DNA from: Manduca sexta
Lineage: Eukaryota > Arthropoda > Insecta > Lepidoptera > Sphingidae
Direction of reading: 5' to 3'
Length of the DNA stretch: 64,000 nt
Assembly (NCBI RefSeq): GCF_014839805.1
Contig: NC_051117.1
Coordinates: forward strand, 5,766,001-5,830,000
Each line of letters begins with the position of its first letter. The stretch's first letter is position 1. The notes below the pieces were generated by a model that saw only the letters and a program-made list of their open reading frames with translations, searched no databases and had not been told where the DNA came from. The translations under genes were made by a program, and so were the position numbers. Below, in pieces: positions 20,310 to 28,885 of the stretch.

Positions 20310-23300
20310 AAATCTGTTTGAAAGACAACCCTTCAAATGGGAGTAAATTGATAATGCTTCTAAGCAAATCCCTGAAAAATTCGGCAGCAACATGGTTGGC
20401 ACACAATAGTCATCCTGATGTTACATGGTCAGAACTGAAAAATCTTTTTCTATTTCGGTTTGATACTATTGAAACACCAGCCGCTACATTATTCAAGATT
20501 TTATCGAACAGTCCGAATGATGGAGAAAATATGTCTACATATGTGTCCCGTATTTTGAACACATTAATGACACGATGGAACAAAATGACTGTTGAGGAAG
20601 TCGCAATAAGTGTTGCATTGGCACATGTGTCGCGTACGGATGATCAAATTCGAAGAATGGCGTTTACAACAGAAATAAAATCAAGAGTCCAGCTACAACG
20701 TGAACTAATGCCGTTTGTGCACCGGAAAAGAACTCTACTACCTTCTGACAAAACTAACCAATCAAGTGATGCTAAGAAAGCACGTTCAGAACCACCACGA
20801 CGATGTTATAATTGCGGAAAGATTGGCCACATATCTAGTGATTGTTTTAGCAATACAAACAAAGATCGGAACACAATAAATCGCACAAATCCTCCACAAA
20901 CGACAACCAACTCGCGGCAAGACAAGGAGACAAAACTTGTTACTTGTTACCGCTGCGGCGAGACCGGACATATAGCACCGCATTGTACTCAAAAGAAAAG
21001 AAAAACCGAAGACCACGAGGAACCCACTGTAGAGCGAAGAGTAAATGTCTGCACCATTAGGGCGGCGGAGGATCACCTTTATAATCTGGGTGAGAAGTAT
21101 TCATTTTGTTTTGATTCCGGGTCTGAATGTTCATTAATTAAAGAGACCGTGGCTCAACATTTTCCGGGTGAAAGAAACTATCAATTAGTTACACTTTTAG
21201 GTATAGGAAAGTCAAACCTTCGCTGCAATACTCAAATTACAGCGACAGTTACGCTTCAAGGCTATTCTGTTGAGTTAATATTCCATGTAGTTCCTGACAG
21301 CTCATTGAGTAACGACATTTTAATAGGGCGAGATTTAATTGGCTTAGGGTTTTCAGTCGAAATTTCACAGTATAAATTAACCATCAACAAATCTCAAGTT
21401 ATTGCACAATGTGAGTTCGGTAAAAGTGTAATCAATTTCAATAGTATAAACACTGATGTGTCTTCCGACTCCCTCGCAGAACTAAAGAGTTTAGTTGAAA
21501 AATATTCACACTTCTTCATTGAAGGTATACCAACAGGCAAAGTTAGCTCTGGATGCCTCGAAATAAAACTTATAGATCCTAGTCGAACAGTGCAACGTCG
21601 TCCATATCGAATGAACCCCGATGAACGGGAATTAGTGCGTAAAAAAATTAAAGAACTTCTTATTGCTGGGGTTATTCGGGAAAGTTGTTCGCCCTTTGCC
21701 AGTCCAATATTATTAGTAAAAAAGAAGGACGGTTCCGATCGCCTCTGCGTAGATTATCGGGAGTTAAACAGTAATACTATTCCAGATAGGTACCCTTTAC
21801 CTCTGATTGGCGATCAAATACAGCGCTTAGTTGGTGCCAAATATTTTACTTCCTTGGACATGGCTAGCGGCTATCACCAAATTCCCGTCCATTCCGACTC
21901 GATCGAAAAAACAGCCTTTGTGACACCTGAGGGGCAGTTTGAATATATAACAATGCCATTTGGTCTTCGAAACGCACCATCTGTCTATCAGCGAGCTATT
22001 AATAAAGCTCTTGGTAGTCTTTCAGAAACTTTTGCTGTATGCTACATTGATGATATTATAATTCCATCACGAACTATTGAAGAAGGTCTGCAAAGGTTAA
22101 ATTTAGTATTAGAAGCTTTGACGAATTCCGGATTTTCTCTAAATCTAAATAAATGTGCTTTTCTTAAAACTCACGTTAACTATCTTGGATACCTGGTGAC
22201 TTCTGGTGAGTTGAGACCAAATATGCGTAAAATAAATGCTTTAATCCAACTGCCTCCTCCACAAACTGCCACACAACTGAGACAATTTATTGGTCTTGCA
22301 TCATATTTTCGCCAATTCATTCAAGGTTTTTCTCAAATTACCGCGCCCCTTTACAGACTTACAGCCCAAAAAGGTAACATAAAGTGGACCCCAGAATTTG
22401 AAAACATTCGCCAAAAAATTATTACAGTTTTAACTGAAAAACCAGTTTTAACTATTTTTGACCCCCAATGTCTTACTGAATTGCACACGGATGCAAGCTC
22501 TGAAGGATATGGTGCCATTCTTATGCAAAGAAAAGACGATAAACTTTCTGTTATTGAATATTATAGTCGTAGAACAACTCTTTACGAATCCAAATACCAC
22601 TCATATGAACTCGAGACGTTAGCAGTAGTTAATGCAATAAAGCATTTCAAACATTATTTACAGGGTCGTAAATTTCTAGTAGTAACAGATTGCAATGCCG
22701 TTAAAGCATCTATGTCAAAAAAAGACTTAACGCCGCGCGTTCATAGGTGGTGGTGTTACCTCCAAAGCTTTGATTTCGACATTGAGTATAGACCTGGAAA
22801 ACAAATGGAGCATGTAGATTTCTTATCTCGAAACCCCGTTTCCCAAATGCTTGAAACAAAAACTACTCAAAAGCAGGTTAATCTTACCGAGATAAGTGAT
22901 AACTGGTTTCAAGCAGAACAGCAAAAGGATTCTGAAATAACGTCAATAATATCGAACTTGCAAAATGATTCCATCGACCAAAGTGTACGGGGAACATACG
23001 AGCTCCGACGTGGAATTTTGCACAGAAAAATTGAAAGAAATAATCGCAGTGTCTGGTTGCCTATTGTTCCTAGATCATTTCAGTGGGCTGTAATTAATCA
23101 CATACATGAAAGTATTATGCACCTGGGGTGGGAGAAAACATTACAAAAAGCTTATTGTCATTATTGGTTCCCACACATGAACAAATACGTACGCAAATTT
23201 GTGGATAATTGTATTACGTGTAAGATATCAAAATCTCATTCGGGTAAAGTTCAAGCGGAATTACATCCTATTCCTAAAGTATCTACACCTTGGCATACTA

Positions 23301-23362
23301 TTCACATAGATGCCACAGGAAAACTTAGCGGAAAAATGATACTAAAGAATACGTATTCGTGA
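20219..23362 (+). CDS. gag-pol polyprotein, main block (gag to integrase start)
   Basis: One continuous frame covers most of gag and pol. Counting residues from 20318, two CCHC knuckles lie at 163-176 (CYNCGKIGHISSDC) and 210-223 (CYRCGETGHIAPHC). The protease active site DSG is at 266-268 with ILIGRD at 334-339. The reverse transcriptase has LDMASGYHQ at 513-521, MPFGL at 546-550 and YIDD at 576-579. RNase H carries D725, E764, D791 and D834. The integrase zinc finger has H930, H935, C965 and C968, and the first catalytic Asp is D998. No stop separates gag from pol, so the family makes a fused polyprotein. The frame stops at 23360-23362 because of a one-base shift at the A run 23332-23336. 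Confidence 0.92.
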   Translation, partial: GAEEKENKIILPEFNPDDQEADAQAWCNTVEICLKDNPSNGSKLIMLLSKSLKNSAATWLAHNSHPDVTWSELKNLFLFRFDTIETPAATLFKILSNSPNDGENMSTYVSRILNTLMTRWNKMTVEEVAISVALAHVSRTDDQIRRMAFTTEIKSRVQLQRELMPFVHRKRTLLPSDKTNQSSDAKKARSEPPRRCYNCGKIGHISSDCFSNTNKDRNTINRTNPPQTTTNSRQDKETKLVTCYRCGETGHIAPHCTQKKRKTEDHEEPTVERRVNVCTIRAAEDHLYNLGEKYSFCFDSGSECSLIKETVAQHFPGERNYQLVTLLGIGKSNLRCNTQITATVTLQGYSVELIFHVVPDSSLSNDILIGRDLIGLGFSVEISQYKLTINKSQVIAQCEFGKSVINFNSINTDVSSDSLAELKSLVEKYSHFFIEGIPTGKVSSGCLEIKLIDPSRTVQRRPYRMNPDERELVRKKIKELLIAGVIRESCSPFASPILLVKKKDGSDRLCVDYRELNSNTIPDRYPLPLIGDQIQRLVGAKYFTSLDMASGYHQIPVHSDSIEKTAFVTPEGQFEYITMPFGLRNAPSVYQRAINKALGSLSETFAVCYIDDIIIPSRTIEEGLQRLNLVLEALTNSGFSLNLNKCAFLKTHVNYLGYLVTSGELRPNMRKINALIQLPPPQTATQLRQFIGLASYFRQFIQGFSQITAPLYRLTAQKGNIKWTPEFENIRQKIITVLTEKPVLTIFDPQCLTELHTDASSEGYGAILMQRKDDKLSVIEYYSRRTTLYESKYHSYELETLAVVNAIKHFKHYLQGRKFLVVTDCNAVKASMSKKDLTPRVHRWWCYLQSFDFDIEYRPGKQMEHVDFLSRNPVSQMLETKTTQKQVNLTEISDNWFQAEQQKDSEITSIISNLQNDSIDQSVRGTYELRRGILHRKIERNNRSVWLPIVPRSFQWAVINHIHESIMHLGWEKTLQKAYCHYWFPHMNKYVRKFVDNCITCKISKSHSGKVQAELHPIPKVSTPWHTIHIDATGKLSGKMILKNTYS

Positions 23363-23769
23363 TGATTGATTCATTTACAAAATATACCCTCTTGCATCAT
23401 ACACTTAACATTGATACTAATAGTGCCATAAAAGCTCTTAAATATATTGTTTCTCTGTTTGGTGCCCCGGCTCGCGTTATAGCTGATCAGGGGAGATGTT
23501 TTTCTAGCAAAGATTTTAAAGACTTTTGCAATTCACATGGTATTGTTCTCCACCTGATTGCTACAGGAACTAGTCGAGCTAATGGTCAGGTGGAGCGAGT
23601 GATGAGTTCTTTAAAAAACATGCTTACAGCTGTTGAAGTCGGAAATAACAAATCATGGCAAGACGCTTTGCCAGATGTACAGATTGCTTTAAACAGTACA
23701 ATTAATCGAGTGACCAAGTCGAGTCCTTTAGAATTATTGATTGGGAAAGTAGCAAGACCCTCGATCTAA
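23338..23769 (+). CDS. pol continuation: integrase catalytic core
   Basis: This frame continues the integrase after the shift at 23332-23336. Counting from the ATG at 23359, the second catalytic Asp is D43 (in IADQGRCF) and the Glu is E79 (in GQVERV). There are 35 residues between them, the exact D-35-E spacing. It also has the ALNSTINRVTKSSPLELL block typical of gypsy integrases. It ends at a TAA, 23767-23769, caused by another one-base shift at the C run 23758-23760. All catalytic residues are present. Confidence 0.9.
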   Translation, partial: DTKEYVFVMIDSFTKYTLLHHTLNIDTNSAIKALKYIVSLFGAPARVIADQGRCFSSKDFKDFCNSHGIVLHLIATGTSRANGQVERVMSSLKNMLTAVEVGNNKSWQDALPDVQIALNSTINRVTKSSPLELLIGKVARPSI

Positions 23770-24194
23770 TGACCTTAGAAGATGATACATATGAAAATAT
23801 TGTAAATTTATCGGAAGCTCGTGAACGTGCAGCACATGCTATTCAAAACAGTGCAGTAACAGAAAAAGAACGATTTGATAGAACTAAGGCAAGAATTAAG
23901 CATTTTAAAGAGGGTGATTTTGTGCTTTTGGAAAATCATGAGCGGAATCAAACCAAATTGGAAGCAAAATTTAAAGGCCCTTTTCGTGTCATTCAGTTAC
24001 TTAATGGTGACAGATATTTACTTAAGGCATTGAATTCCAATAGAACATACAAATATGCTCACGATCGTTTACGTGCTATGCCGGAGTGTTATGTTCCATT
24101 GGAACTAAATACAAACTTGAAGTCCATGGATGTGCCGATGACGGCAAAAGTAAGTACCTATGTAGCTGTCTGTGTGACAAAGCTGTCTGTGTGA
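23760..24194 (+). CDS. pol carboxy end: integrase C-terminal (GPY/F-like) domain
   Basis: Third frame segment. A charged helical stretch precedes FKEGDFVLLE and KFKGPFRVIQ, the GPY/F-type C-terminal module of Ty3/gypsy integrases that helps bind DNA. The frame runs on into the 17-bp minisatellite and stops there at 24192-24194. The natural carboxy end is unclear, because a donor-like AAA|GTAAGTA sits at 24149/24150 just before the repeat array. Confidence 0.85.
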   Translation, partial: LDLMTLEDDTYENIVNLSEARERAAHAIQNSAVTEKERFDRTKARIKHFKEGDFVLLENHERNQTKLEAKFKGPFRVIQLLNGDRYLLKALNSNRTYKYAHDRLRAMPECYVPLELNTNLKSMDVPMTAKVSTYVAVCVTKLSV

Positions 24195-24429
24195 CAAAGC
24201 TGTCTGTGTGACAAAGCTGTCTGTGTGACAAAGCTGTCTGTGTGACAAAGCTGTCTGTGAGTGACAAAGCTGTCTGTGTGACAAAGCTGTCTGTGTGACA
24301 AAGCTGTCCGTGTGACAAGCCCCTGTATGTAACTGCTCTGTTGGCATGACAATTATTACGTGGGATTTTTATTTTCTGTCAGTATGGCCGAGCTTGTTTA
24401 AATACAAACATAATCTTGTTGTTTTGCAG
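24150..24429 (+). other. Intron-like segment enclosing the minisatellite
   Basis: A strong donor-like AAA|GTAAGT at 24149/24150 and a strong acceptor-like TTGTTGTTTTGCAG ending at 24429 bracket 280 bp that contains the whole tandem array. The upstream exon would end on a codon boundary. The downstream piece would read 17 codons to a TGA formed by the first three bases of the 3' LTR (24481-24483). Splicing is not proven. Confidence 0.25.
24165..24319. repeat. 17-bp minisatellite, about nine copies
   Basis: The unit is GCTGTCTGTGTGACAAA, with starts at 24165, 24182, 24199, 24216, 24233, 24250, 24269, 24286 and 24303. The sixth unit has a two-base GA insertion, making it 19 bp. Because 17 is not a multiple of three, all three minus frames read the same repeated peptide; those frames are artefacts. 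Confidence 0.95.
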
Positions 24430-24480
24430 ATCATTCATCCGATGAAACACACGAGGACGTGTGAAGACGCAGGACGGCCG

Positions 24481-24844
24481 TGACGGCGCGTTCTTTATGA
24501 TTAAATGAATTATTTGATTTATTTTTGGACTTCCGGTTGTTTAGTTTTTATGGAAACAAGTATTCGCGAGAAAAGTGTCAAATTATATTATGTTTAGATA
24601 TTATAAAATATTGTAATTAAAAATTAGAAGGCAAAGAGGGGACTATTTGGTCCGTGCGGGCTTGCGAGTATGGTCAGCGCCGGAAATGATTCACTTTATG
24701 CAGTAAAGTGGGAGAAATGTAGTAGTTGGGGTAGTTGGTGCCTTTATAAAGCGGTGGTGTGCGGATTGGAGGATAGTTCTATTTGTGTCGTGACGCTGAC
24801 CGTATATTCGCAATTTTGCATACCTCTTGCTCGGAATTCCTGCA
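24481..24844 (+). repeat. 3' LTR
   Basis: 364 bp, TGAC...TGCA, matching the 5' LTR except for one extra G near 24640. No good polypurine tract stands directly before it; the preceding bases are GACGCAGGACGGCCG. Confidence 0.93.
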
Positions 24845-24848
24845 TATT

Positions 24849-25565
24849 TTTTTACACTACTTTGGATATTTTGCATTTCCTGAACGTTTTACATTTTCGG
24901 ACATGTGCCCCTTTCTAAAATGCATCATCATTATCATTTGTAATTTATTAATTATTTAATACATTTTATTGCAGTGACAACCCTACGGTAATAACGGGTG
25001 GTCCGTATATCACATTTGTTTTTAATTGCAAAATTTGACGCCAATTCCGACTAACTTCGTCGGCGATCAAATGATTGTCTGGTTCTTAGAATATCGCCGT
25101 GTGCGTCTTTATTGTAACAGTTTTTCAGAAAACAATACTTGAGTAAATATACAGTACAGTCAAGTGTACAGTTCTTGTTATTTTAGTAATCGGTTTTTAT
25201 TGACAAATATTTGTATTTTGTTTTTATTACGTAATTTCAAGCTCTGATAATGCCTAAAATAAAGTCACGTAATTTCGATAAATATTTTACCACACAGTAA
25301 AATTAATAAATACATACAAACATAACCGGTAACAAGGTTTTTGCTTGTTTAACTGTGAACACTATTTAATATTAAAATTATATTTTAATTAATTAAAAAG
25401 TCCTTTATGTGAGGTTATGTTTAGGCAAAAAGTGCAGCGTAAGCATATTTGTACTATAAACTGAGTTTCAAGTTTAATAGCCGTTCTGGGAATGTGTTCC
25501 GCAAATAAAGGAAGCGGATCGACATATTCGCGATATACACACACGATAAATTAGTGCACTCTGTG
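24849..25565. other. No gene seen
   Basis: AT-rich sequence with no supported gene. An acceptor-like TTTTATTGCAG near 24974 is followed by about 20 open codons but no good donor. Confidence 0.4.
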
Positions 25566-25668
25566 CGGTACGTATTTCGTCCCATAATGTGCGCGACCCG
25601 GGATTCGAATCCGGGACTTCAGAGCGGTTGTCATACCCCACTTGCATAACTACTCCACCGAGGCACTT
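25566..25668 (-). mobile_element. tRNA-derived SINE family C, internally deleted
   Basis: The tRNA-like head (GGATTCGAATCCGGGAC in + orientation, then ACTACTCCACCGAGGCAC) is joined directly to GTATTTCGTCCCATAATGTG from the body, with the intervening part missing. Confidence 0.65.
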
Positions 25669-27074
25669 AAAATTTCTACTAGAATATTACAAATATGTAA
25701 AATGGTTAATTATTAATGCTGGGTACAGATATTGAATATCTTGAGATTCCGGTTTTAATTTTAGTTATGTATTTCGACTACGTAGAAGGTATTATGTGAA
25801 ATTGGGCTTTACAATGTTAATAAAATGCTTCTATAGTTAAAATTAATAACTAAAAACTATTACAATAAAAATAATATTGCTCGCAGTTTTGATATATACT
25901 GTGTACATTAGTCGACAGATTTAACAGTTTACGTTGTTTTTACGCAAAATATTTACTGTCAAACAATTTATGAAATTTTTAACGCGCGCCCCATTCTATA
26001 CAAAACAGGTTCGACACACAAAAGAATTTCGAATATCTTATTCCAATAAAAATATTTACTTCTTTTGATAAAATATTTTGTGCCAGCACTTACGCATTCT
26101 TGCATCAAACCTCAGTACATTCGTATCACAATACGAAATCAAATTCCTACACCGCTGGACATAATTACACGATTCTACACTGTCGGCCATGTTACGGCCG
26201 CGAGTGTACGTCTAAATCACATGTATGACATTTCGGCCGACACTACACGTTCGATGTTTATTAATTAAATTCTCCACATTGTTGTCGAATGTAACGAAAG
26301 TGGCGTTTCACCTGCGAATTAATTTGGCATCGAATGTATCGACGTGTCACGTACAACCCTATCTTACTGTTAGGGTTGTCGACATGTTTATTGCTTTGGA
26401 ATGAGTATAAAAATATTCAATACATGTTTGTGTTCCTGGACAATAACCTTTGATTCAATAATTTGTTTACTTTGATATGAATGGATAGGAATTAGACTTC
26501 TAATTATGTTTATTAATTTGTTTTTTTTGGACAGTTGGAACATTGACCTCATTGATGAGATCCAAATGGCATCTTAATTATGTATCACCAAATATAATTT
26601 TGTGGCAAAATAGTCAGTTTATTAAACGACAAACATAAAGTTATATCTTATTAGGTACGGACATCTTTACATTTTGCTTTCCACAATTCACGTAGATTGT
26701 ATGTTAGAAGATCTTAGCATATAGTATTATAGTAGGTTACATATCGCATGACCTAGATATAGGTCGTCTATCCATGTAACAAGTAAGGCATCGGACAAAC
26801 ACTAGCATACCAATAATTTAGTTTTCTTTGTACGGCGCCTGGGAGTGCAATGCTGAATAATTTAACACTGATTGACAGGAGTATTATTGGAATCCTTCAG
26901 TTATTGTGTAGCTGCCGTGTTTGTGAAGAAAATATGTTTCAAGAAATACATTCGTTAAAAACTACTTTTATTACGGAAACCGTTTTGTAAAGCAGTGTCT
27001 GGTATTCTAAAACTTCGATACCTCGGTTTGATCCTTGGATCGCCGATCGATCGGGAAGTTATTATTTTAAGTCG
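25669..27074. other. No gene seen
   Basis: AT-rich. It contains a nine-base-pair hairpin (ACAACCCTA at 26353-26361, TAGGGTTGT at 26371-26379) and an everted pair TGACCT(6)AGGTCG at 26749-26766. No gene is supported. Confidence 0.4.
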
Positions 27075-27246
27075 CAGAATAACGGCCGATGGGCCAAAAA
27101 ACGTCTCGAATGAAGCTCTCGTACCGCTATGAAGGTCTAACTGCAAGGTGTACAGACGATTTGATAAAGGTCGTAGGAATATGGTGGATGTAGACTGTAT
27201 TTGACACATCCACCTGGAAATCTTTAAGCAAGGCCTATTTAGTGGA
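27075..27246 (+). pseudogene. RTE-clade LINE, C-terminal fragment, plus strand
   Basis: Degraded match to the RTE protein end. It has GGGCCAAAAAACGTCTCGAA early and, at the end, the codons for WKSLSKAY, where the family has WKSLGEAY. Many stops are present. The SINE at 27258 inserted immediately after its end. Confidence 0.55.
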
Positions 27247-27525
27247 CTTCATATGACATAACATAACATCACGCATTTTATCCCCGAAGGGGTATGCAGA
27301 GGCGCAACTAGGGCACCCACTTTTCGCCAAGTATGTTCCGTCCCATGATGTGATAGGGGGCGAGCCTATCGCCATATCGGGCACAGATTCCAGACTCCTG
27401 GCTGATACTGAGCAGAAAAACCCAAATATCACTTTGCCCGACCCGGGATTCGAACCCAGGACCTCAGAGCGCTATTGTACCGGACGTGCAATACAACTAC
27501 GCCACCGAGGCAGTCTTCATATGAC
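27247..27525 (-). mobile_element. tRNA-derived SINE family C, full length with 11-bp target duplication
   Basis: CTTCATATGAC stands at both 27247-27257 and 27515-27525. Between them is a complete minus-strand SINE of about 257 bp. Its head has a perfect A box TGGCGTAGTTG (27494-27504) and a B box matching GGTTCGAATCC (27446-27456). Its tail, at the left end, is a short AT-rich repeat (ATAACATAACATAAC in + orientation). This is the best reference copy in the window. Confidence 0.88.
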
Positions 27526-28576
27526 TAATGATAAAAGTCAAATTGATTAAAAATAATTATTGATATTGCTCATCGACAGCCCTACCGCTAAGCGTCCACG
27601 TCCCGTGGGCCGGTAACTTCGACAATTTAGCTCGCCAACTTCGGCCACTGTCCGTCGCATAATGTATTTACTGCGACGAAATATTAATCCTCCTCGTAAC
27701 GAACCGGCGATAGTTGGCCGGACAGATGCCATAGAATATGAATGTAGATGCGACACCATTTGTACCTGTTGGATTTATTTATTTAATAGTTGACCCGACA
27801 GACGTTACGTCTTAACTATGAATTTGCAGCGCGCAGTTATTTCAAACAATTGAGTTATATAAAATTAATATTTTCGTTAAGTTTTCCCAAATTTTCTATT
27901 TTTTTTTGCGCAATTTCGCTCATGCAGTACAACTACTCCACCGAGGCAGTTGCCGTTCGAGAGCTTATATAGCTGTAAATAAATACAATAATATCAGTAT
28001 CGAAGCAGTAGCATCTAAAATTTATGTGTTTAAACAACAACTCAATCTTTGTGATATTACGAAAGGTCACTAGGTACTCACAAAATCCAATTACTTAAAT
28101 AACATTAGAGTTTAATAAAAATATATTCTTAAAAAGCCTCTCAGTACATCACAGAATTCCACGAAACAATATTAATTTTCCCACGTAGAAAAGGTTACAT
28201 ACCTATATAGTATAAAGATTGTCGAGCATGCGAACTTTGGCCTTTACCTGTAAATTAGTATTTTATAGCCTCCGGGTTTGTTTAAATTTTTTATAAACAT
28301 CCTTTGGAATTAACCGTATACAGGCCAAGGTCTGGATGGGGTCAATATAAATAGAGAAAGGGTAAAAATGTAATTTCGAACGAATCTAAATTCTGTATAC
28401 GAGATTGTATCTTGACTGCATTAAGAATTAAGTATCATTAAGTTGTATAAAGAATTGAAATAGAAAACGTATTTTATAAAATTACAGCTAGTTCTATTAA
28501 ATATCAATTTTATTCGTGTATTTACTTATCACGATTTTAGTCAAACTCTGATTCAGTTAGTACACATTCCAATACT
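27526..28576. other. No gene; short SINE head fragment at 27922-27952
   Basis: Mixed sequence. 27570-27760 is GC-richer but has no recognisable product. TACAACTACTCCACCGAGGCAG at 27927-27948 is the 5' head of a family C SINE, minus strand, cut off within 31 bp. Confidence 0.45.
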
Positions 28577-28885
28577 CAATGCCTTTTATCCCCTAAGAGG
28601 TAGGCAGAGGCGTAACAGACGTTACTGCCGTATGTTTTCCACCCCATGATGTGATGGGGACGCGCCTATCGCCATATCGGGCACAAATTCCAAACTCCGG
28701 GCTGACACTAGCGCCATGTGTATTCTGTCTCATAACATGATAAGCAGCGAGCCTATGGCCATATCGGGTATTAATTCCATACTCGGGGCTGACATTGAGT
28801 AGAAAACCCAATATAATTTTGCCCGACCCGGCAATCGAACCCGAGACCTCAGCACTTCAGTCATACCGTAATTCAAGCCACTGAG
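28577..28885 (-). mobile_element. SINE family C with internal duplication
   Basis: A minus-strand family C copy whose central part is present twice. GCCATATCGGG recurs at 28671 and 28758, an 87-bp offset, with similar flanks (GAT..GC/GAGCCTAT before, CTCNGGGCTGACA after). The two internal units are clearly diverged, so the duplication is old or arose from a heterodimer. The B box is damaged (GCAATCGAACC in + orientation). Confidence 0.7.

Larger units (their letters stand above)
19713..24848 (+). mobile_element. Ty3/gypsy LTR retrotransposon with TATT target duplication
   Basis: Complete element of about 5.1 kb bounded by LTRs at 19717-20079 and 24481-24844, with TATT at 19713-19716 and 24845-24848. 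Its order is LTR, primer-binding site, gag with two CCHC knuckles, protease, RT, RNase H, integrase, minisatellite, LTR. The pol order with integrase last defines Ty3/gypsy (Metaviridae). No envelope gene is seen. A tRNA-Leu-like primer site and a gag frame that runs into pol without a stop suggest an mdg3/Micropia- or mag-like lineage, which I hold loosely. The LTRs differ by one G in a run, so the insertion is recent. The reading frame is nevertheless broken by three one-base shifts. Confidence 0.93.

Noticed and set aside
24076..24352. Three overlapping minus-strand frames rich in a repeated HTDSFVTQTALS-type peptide
   Set aside because: They are the 17-bp minisatellite read in all three frames; the peptide repeats only because 17 is not divisible by three.
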